DNA from: Symsagittifera roscoffensis | Taxonomy: Eukaryota; Xenacoelomorpha; Acoela; Convolutidae | Assembly (NCBI RefSeq): GCF_963678635.1 | Contig: NC_087063.1 | Span: 46,170,101 to 46,234,100 of the forward strand | Length of the DNA stretch: 64,000 nt | Direction: 5' to 3' | Shown: piece by piece, positions 58,722 to 64,000 of the stretch | Numbering within the stretch: the first letter of the stretch is position 1 | Layout: each line of letters begins with the position of its first letter | Translations under genes and position numbers: made by a program | Notes under the pieces: generated by a model | Database searches by the model: none | Told to the model about the DNA's origin: nothing | The model's input: the letters and a program-made list of their open reading frames with translations, nothing else

Positions 58722-58814
58722 ATGGCGTTTCAACGCGATTTAGGTGCACCAAATGAACCCGCACAGGATTGCGCGAGCTGTCATAATAAATCCCCTTAGG
58801 CTGTAATTCGGATT
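58722..58814 (-). CDS. Abl: Candidate ABL exon, SH2-kinase linker
   Basis: A 93-nt open segment is bounded by TCTTTTCAG and by the strong donor CAT|GTAAGT. It encodes SELQPKGIYYDSSRNP and VHLVHLNRVETP. Its phase (1 at both ends) joins the next exon without a stop as PLLSSAEM. The residues do not match the vertebrate SH2-kinase linker clearly, so the assignment rests on splice sites, phase and position. An alternative acceptor (TTACAG) 14 bp inside is weaker. Confidence 0.5.
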
Positions 58815-58984
58815 CTGAAAAGATGTATCAAAATGATATTTTCTAGCATAAAAAGAGACATATCTCAGTCGTGTTTTCGGTGTCTGGAAATTCTGTACTG
58901 AGCATTTTGTTTCTACCGCCTATATACGGCAAGGGAAAGAATGAAAAAATGTGAATCCGAATCTGGTTATAATAACGAATAAGA

Positions 58985-60990
58985 TTTAAGATAAGAATAT
59001 TTCAAAGCTTTTTCTTGGACATCGTTACATGAAATGTAAACTTAAAGAAGTACACATGATTTTTTGCATTTTTTTCAATATGCAACAATACAAACCTTCA
59101 TTTAAAACATTTCAGTCGTAATAATTTGGTTCGTACTTGGGAAACTCAAGTTACATCACTAATTTATTCGGACGCTAACTCTGAGCCATTTTTATTCACT
59201 AAAAAATAGATTTCGAATAATACTGATAGCCGATAGCATTATTTTTCTATTTTTTGAAATTACTGTCGTTTTCAAGGAAGGGCGAGCGAAATAAGTAACA
59301 AATTGAAAGACTTCGCGTATCATAGCAAATGGTTTAAAGAATTGCAGTACAATTGAATTTGAGTTGTGTCATCAAATTAGTCTGAAAATCGGACTAACTT
59401 GGACCAATCTTTCTCGACACTGAAACAATTTCTTCATTTTTTTGGAAACCTGTACATTGCAGTACATCAAATTTAAGTTCAGTGTCATCAAATTTGGTCC
59501 GAATATCTCGATTTTTGAATTTATCGAAACGGAATTATGGCTGAGAAGGCTTTGATATGATCTTTGAAATCCTGATGAGGCTTTGAAATCCTACAACCTT
59601 ACTTGAGTTAGTCAAAATCCGAACTAAATGCTTCATACGCAATAGTTTTCTCCCTTTACCATGTGACTAGTTCGGAACAGCAACAAGTTTCCAGCTGGAA
59701 ATTCGGTTATATTTAATCGTTAAATTCAGCATGCGTCAATGCTTTACTCCAATATTCCAATACTGTCTTTGTCATCCGACCGGATTGGCAAAGTATTATA
59801 TATATACATATTATGTCGTTAAGCTGACTGCGTTAAGCTGGACAATTGACCTTGAATGTAGTTCTAACGAAGAGTCATGGTTATACCGTTAAGAACATAA
59901 ATAAAGAGTTTACAAACCAGTTGTCTTTTTTTATGCTCTCAGATATAATCATTATTAGTTCACCATCTGTTCGGATTCGATAATAACATTGGACATACCT
60001 CAGGGTATGACATGGCGCAGCCAGTAAAATAAATAAGACAACTGGTTTGTAAAGAGTCGCCCACAGACCTTGTTTGCGGTTGAACCTAATGAAGAGGCCA
60101 ACTGGAATTCACGGGACCGCTACCGGACGAATTAAATAAAGACGCCTATGTTTTAGTCGCAGTAGATAAGTAGTCGAAATTCCCAACGGCTAAGGTAGTT
60201 TCAAATACGACGGCAGATGTAGCACTAAAAATTATGCAACGCTACATTTCTAATAATGGGTACCTCGCAGAATAAGTTGTAATGAAGCACAAACATTTCG
60301 CGCTAAAAAAATTCAACTAATTTGCAAATAGAACAACATAAAACTTATGTTCGCTCCGGTTGACGATCATAGATCCATAGGTGTCGTAGATCCATAGGTG
60401 TCGTAGAACGGCTGATACAAACACTCAAACAGCGACTCCGAGTCATGAAAATTGATCCAAATAATACCCCGTTCAAAATTGCATCGAGCATTGCAGAAAT
60501 TTTTAAAACATTACGAAAACTCCACACGGAGTGACAAAATCACACTTTTTGGAGCATATATTGGCCAAAAAGCAAACACACCACTTTCAAATATAACAAC
60601 AAATAGTTCACCAAACAACTTAAATTGGGAAAACGCCAAACACGCTTGTTTAGATCGAAAAAACCTGATTCATCCTCCAATTCCTGCGGAGATTATGCAC
60701 AAACTACAGAAGTGGTCCGAGAATGAAGTCAACATCAAACACAAGATACCTGAGCCTATCAATGCCAAGAATCCAGGTACAGCGGACAATCGTCCACAAA
60801 CAAATACAGGTGTGAAAACTAGAAAGAGATTAGCCTTAGAATAATAAAAGTTAAATCTAAGGTATAAAGGGATACACCAACAAACTGACATGAAAATAAT
60901 AAAGAAAATAGAACAATTAGCAAGGAAGACAGTTAGACTAGCCACAGAAAGGAAAGATCCCAAAAAACATTTGAACAGAAATACAAAACA
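58985..60990. mobile_element. Fossil Ty3/gypsy-type LTR retrotransposon, copy 1
   Basis: An LTR-like segment ends near 60,012 with CA and is followed by the primer-binding-site-like tggcgcagcc. Integrase-like sequence (about 60,080-60,840) lies downstream on the plus strand. An AATAAA-type signal lies within the LTR-like part. No gag, protease or reverse transcriptase region was recognised. The copy is broken at several points. It is a close duplicate of copy 2, which suggests that the duplication is fairly recent compared with the decay of the element. Confidence 0.75.
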
Positions 60991-61009
60991 ATCAATGGGA
61001 GAATTAGAC

Positions 61010-64000
61010 TATTTCACAGCTTTTTCTTGGACATCATTACCTGGAATGTAAACTTAAGAAGTACACATAATTTTTTGCACTTTTTTCAATATGCAACAAT
61101 ACAAACCTTCATTTAAAACATTTCAGTCGTAATAATTTGGTCGCGTACTAGGGAAACTCAAGTTACATCACAAAATCGGACGCTAACTCTGAGCCATTTT
61201 TATTCACAAAAAAAAGATTTCGAATAGTACTGATAGCCGATAGCATTATTTTTCTATTTTTTGAAACTCCTGTTGTTTTCAAGGAAGGGCGAGTGAAAAA
61301 AGTAACAAATTGAAAGACTTCGCGTATCATAGCAAATGATTTAAAGAATTGCAGTACAATTGAATTTGAGTTGTGTCATCAAATTAGTCTGAAAATCGGA
61401 CAAACTTGGACCAATCTTTTTCGACACTGAAACAATTTCTTCATTTTTTTGGAAACCTGTACATTGCAGTACATCAAATTTAAAATCAGTGTCATCAAAT
61501 TTGGTCCGAATATCTCGATCTTTGAATTTATCGAAACGGAATGATTGCTGAGAAGGCTTCGATATGATCTTTGAAATCCTGATGAGGCTTTGAAATCCTA
61601 CAACCTTACTTGAGTTAGTCAAAATCCGAACTAAATGCTTCATACGCAATAGTTTTCTCCCTTTACCATGTGACTAGTTCGGAACAACAACAAATTTCCA
61701 GCTGGAAATTGGTTATAGTTAATCGTTAAATTCAGCATGCGTCAATGCTTTACTCCAATATTCCAATACTGTCTTTGTCATCCGGCCGGATTGGCAAAGT
61801 AATATATATATACATATTATATCATTAAGCTGACTGCATTAAGCTGGTCAATTGATCTTGAATGTAGTTCTAACGAAGAGTCAGGTTATACCGTTTAGAA
61901 CTTAAATTAAGAGTTTACAAACCAGTTGTCTTTTTTATGCTCTCAGATATAATCATTATTAGTTCACCATCCGATCGGATTCGATAATAAAATTGGACAT
62001 ACCTCAGGGTATGACATGGCACAGCCAGTAGGATAAATAAGACACTGGTTTGTAAAGAGTCGCCCACAGACCTTTTTTGCGGTTGAACCTAACCAAGTGG
62101 TCCAACTGGATTTCGCGTGACCGCTAGCAGACGAATTAAATAAAGACGCCTATATTTTAGTCGCAGTAGATAAGTGGTCGAAATTCCCAACGGCTAAGGT
62201 AGTTTCAAACACCACGGAAGATGTAGCACATAAAAAAAATGCAACGCTTTTTTTTTTAATAATGGGTACCTCGCAGAATAAGTTGTAATGAAGCACAAAC
62301 ATTTCGCGCTAAAAAAATTCAACTACTTTGCAAATAGAACAACATAAAACTTATGTTCGCTCCGGTTGATAATCATAGATCCATAGGTTTCGTAGATCCA
62401 TAGGTGTCGTAGAACGGCTGATACAAACACTCAAACGGCGACTCGGAGTCATGAAAATTGATCCAAATAATACCCCGTTCAAAATTGCATCGAGCATTGC
62501 AGAAAATACTAAAACAATACGAAAAATCCACACGGAGGGACAAAAATCAGACCTTTTGAAGCACATATGGGCCAAAAAGCAAACACACTACTTTCAAATA
62601 TAACAACAAATAGTTCACCAAACAACTTAAATTGGGAAAACGCCAAACACGCTTGTTTAGATCGGAAAAACCTGATTCATCCTCCAATTCCTGCGGAGAT
62701 TTTGCACGACCTACAGAAGTGGTCCGAGGATGAAGTCAACATCAAACACAAGATACCTGAGCCTATCAATGTCAATAATCCAGGTACAGCGGACAATCGT
62801 CCACAAACAACTACAGGTGTGAAAAATAGAAAGACATTAGCCTTAGAAAAAGAAAAGTTGAATCTAAGGCATAAAGGGATACACCAAAAAATTGACATGA
62901 AAATAATTAAGGAAATCGAACAAGTTGCAAGGAAAACAATTAGACTGGCCACGAAAATGAAAGATCTAAAAATATTTGAACAAAAATACAAAACAACCCA
63001 TGGGAGAATACTAACTTACACACCACATACAGCGTGGGTTCAAATGAAAGGGAAACAACCGCGGTTATTAGGAAACAGTGGCTCCGCATTTGTACCTAAC
63101 CCTCTAATATACGGTCCAAGTCGTACCTCAACACTCAGTGATTATGTGGCATATAAATCCGCTCGGAGAATACGTCCTTGTTTGCGTTGTTTAGATATAG
63201 AAAACCCAAGTGCAACACGACACACCATGTTCAAGGAGGACGCGTCAGGACTACCAGTGAATCTGACACGCAAAGAAGAACAAACCAGTCCACCTAAACG
63301 GAAGCCAACTGGAAAAAGAACTGGGGGAAGACCGGCACCAAGAACACCGACAAGAGGAATGAAACTCCAATCGGAAACGAGACGGGAAGAGAGTGCCACA
63401 TCATTGTCATCGAACGATTTGGGATCGTCTACTTTAGAAAATATAGCGCCATCACCAAAGAGAATAAACAAAAAGAAAACGCCAGACAACATGAAACAAA
63501 AACAACAACCGACTAGAAAATCAGGCTGGGCCAGACAGTCAATTTTCGATCGAGTCGTCCACAGACAAAACAACAAGCTGCCAGAGAAAAGTAACCGCAA
63601 CACCAGATCGAAAGACGAGCCTAAAAAGCCTAATCTCGGAAATGGGTTATCATGAAAAGTCGCCTGAATACCAAGCCTGCGTCAAATTCTTAGATGCGAT
63701 ACGACCGAAAGAGAAGACAGATACTGCTTAGATCGTCGAATTAGTGTCTCCTGCAGAGAGCCCGGCAAAATCTACGGATATAGATGTATTATCCGTAACA
63801 GACATACAAAATTCGGAGGAAAGAAGAGACGCAAGAAGAGAGAGGAGCATCAGGAAAAACAGAATAGGGAAGACCAAGAAACCAAGACAGACGTCCAAAT
63901 TACAGACAGTAAAGGAAAAAAAACAATACAAAAACTCATTTACCGTCCTAAGGGGACGTAAAAAATCCCTTTCTAAGGGGACCTAAAACTCTAATTTTTG
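61010..64000. mobile_element. Fossil Ty3/gypsy-type LTR retrotransposon, copy 2
   Basis: This copy repeats the order of copy 1: an LTR-like segment ending near 62,016, the primer-binding-site-like word at 62,017, then integrase-like sequence, with a longer open stretch (62,567-63,655) that runs into the basic C-terminal tail of pol. A further tail-like piece extends to the window edge, so its right end is not seen. It is broken, with a few breaks visible. The family assignment rests on the integrase core and on the C-terminal region usual for invertebrate Ty3/gypsy elements. Confidence 0.75.

Overview
The window looks like nuclear DNA of an invertebrate animal. It is A+T-rich and repeat-laden, and it contains one recognisable host gene, an ABL-family non-receptor tyrosine kinase with GT-AG introns and the F-actin-binding C terminus typical of animal ABL proteins. 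I cannot name the species. No rRNA, functional tRNA, CRISPR array or bacterial-style operon was seen.

Layout. (1) 1-10,250: tandem array A, ten full units of about 0.93-1.2 kb plus a partial one, with gene-like but decayed reading frames. (2) 10,250-12,950: unique-looking DNA with decayed satellite monomers and one dispersed module that recurs near 49.4-49.9 kb. (3) 12,950-23,790: tandem array B, nine units of about 1.13-1.29 kb, nearly all with a TATA-box-like site at a fixed place. (4) 23,800-32,850: mostly non-coding DNA with scattered solo copies of the array B module, a roughly 355-bp triplicate, a tRNA-derived SINE and a decayed satellite of about 165 bp. (5) 32,850-58,815, minus strand: the 3' two thirds of ABL, comprising the kinase domain, a long disordered proline/serine-rich region and the F-actin-binding domain. 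The intron that splits the catalytic loop (HR|DLAARN) is about 19 kb long. Most of it is array C, three tandem units of 5.0-6.1 kb that each carry nested MITEs, SINEs and a roughly 170-bp satellite. (6) 53.8-55.9 kb: two further MITE-like inverted-repeat elements and a tRNA-like element inside the same intron. (7) 58,985-64,000: two tandem fossil copies of a Ty3/gypsy-type LTR retrotransposon, lying upstream of the visible ABL exons. The SH3 and SH2 exons expected for ABL are not visible and probably lie beyond 64,000.

ABL reading frame. The exons join in consistent phase: 58,814-58,722 (candidate linker exon), 58,570-58,322, 56,026-55,843, 36,664-36,474, 35,981-35,595, 35,411-35,064 and 34,920-32,996. 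The frame is intact, with the key kinase residues and the threonine gatekeeper present, so the gene looks functional.

The observations most worth following up are: the 32-bp tandem duplication of an ABL 3' splice site, whose distal copy would give an immediate stop; the higher-order array inside the catalytic-loop intron; the promoter-like array B module that also occurs as solo copies; and the gene-like array A. Repeat identities were judged by eye, with no alignment or database search.
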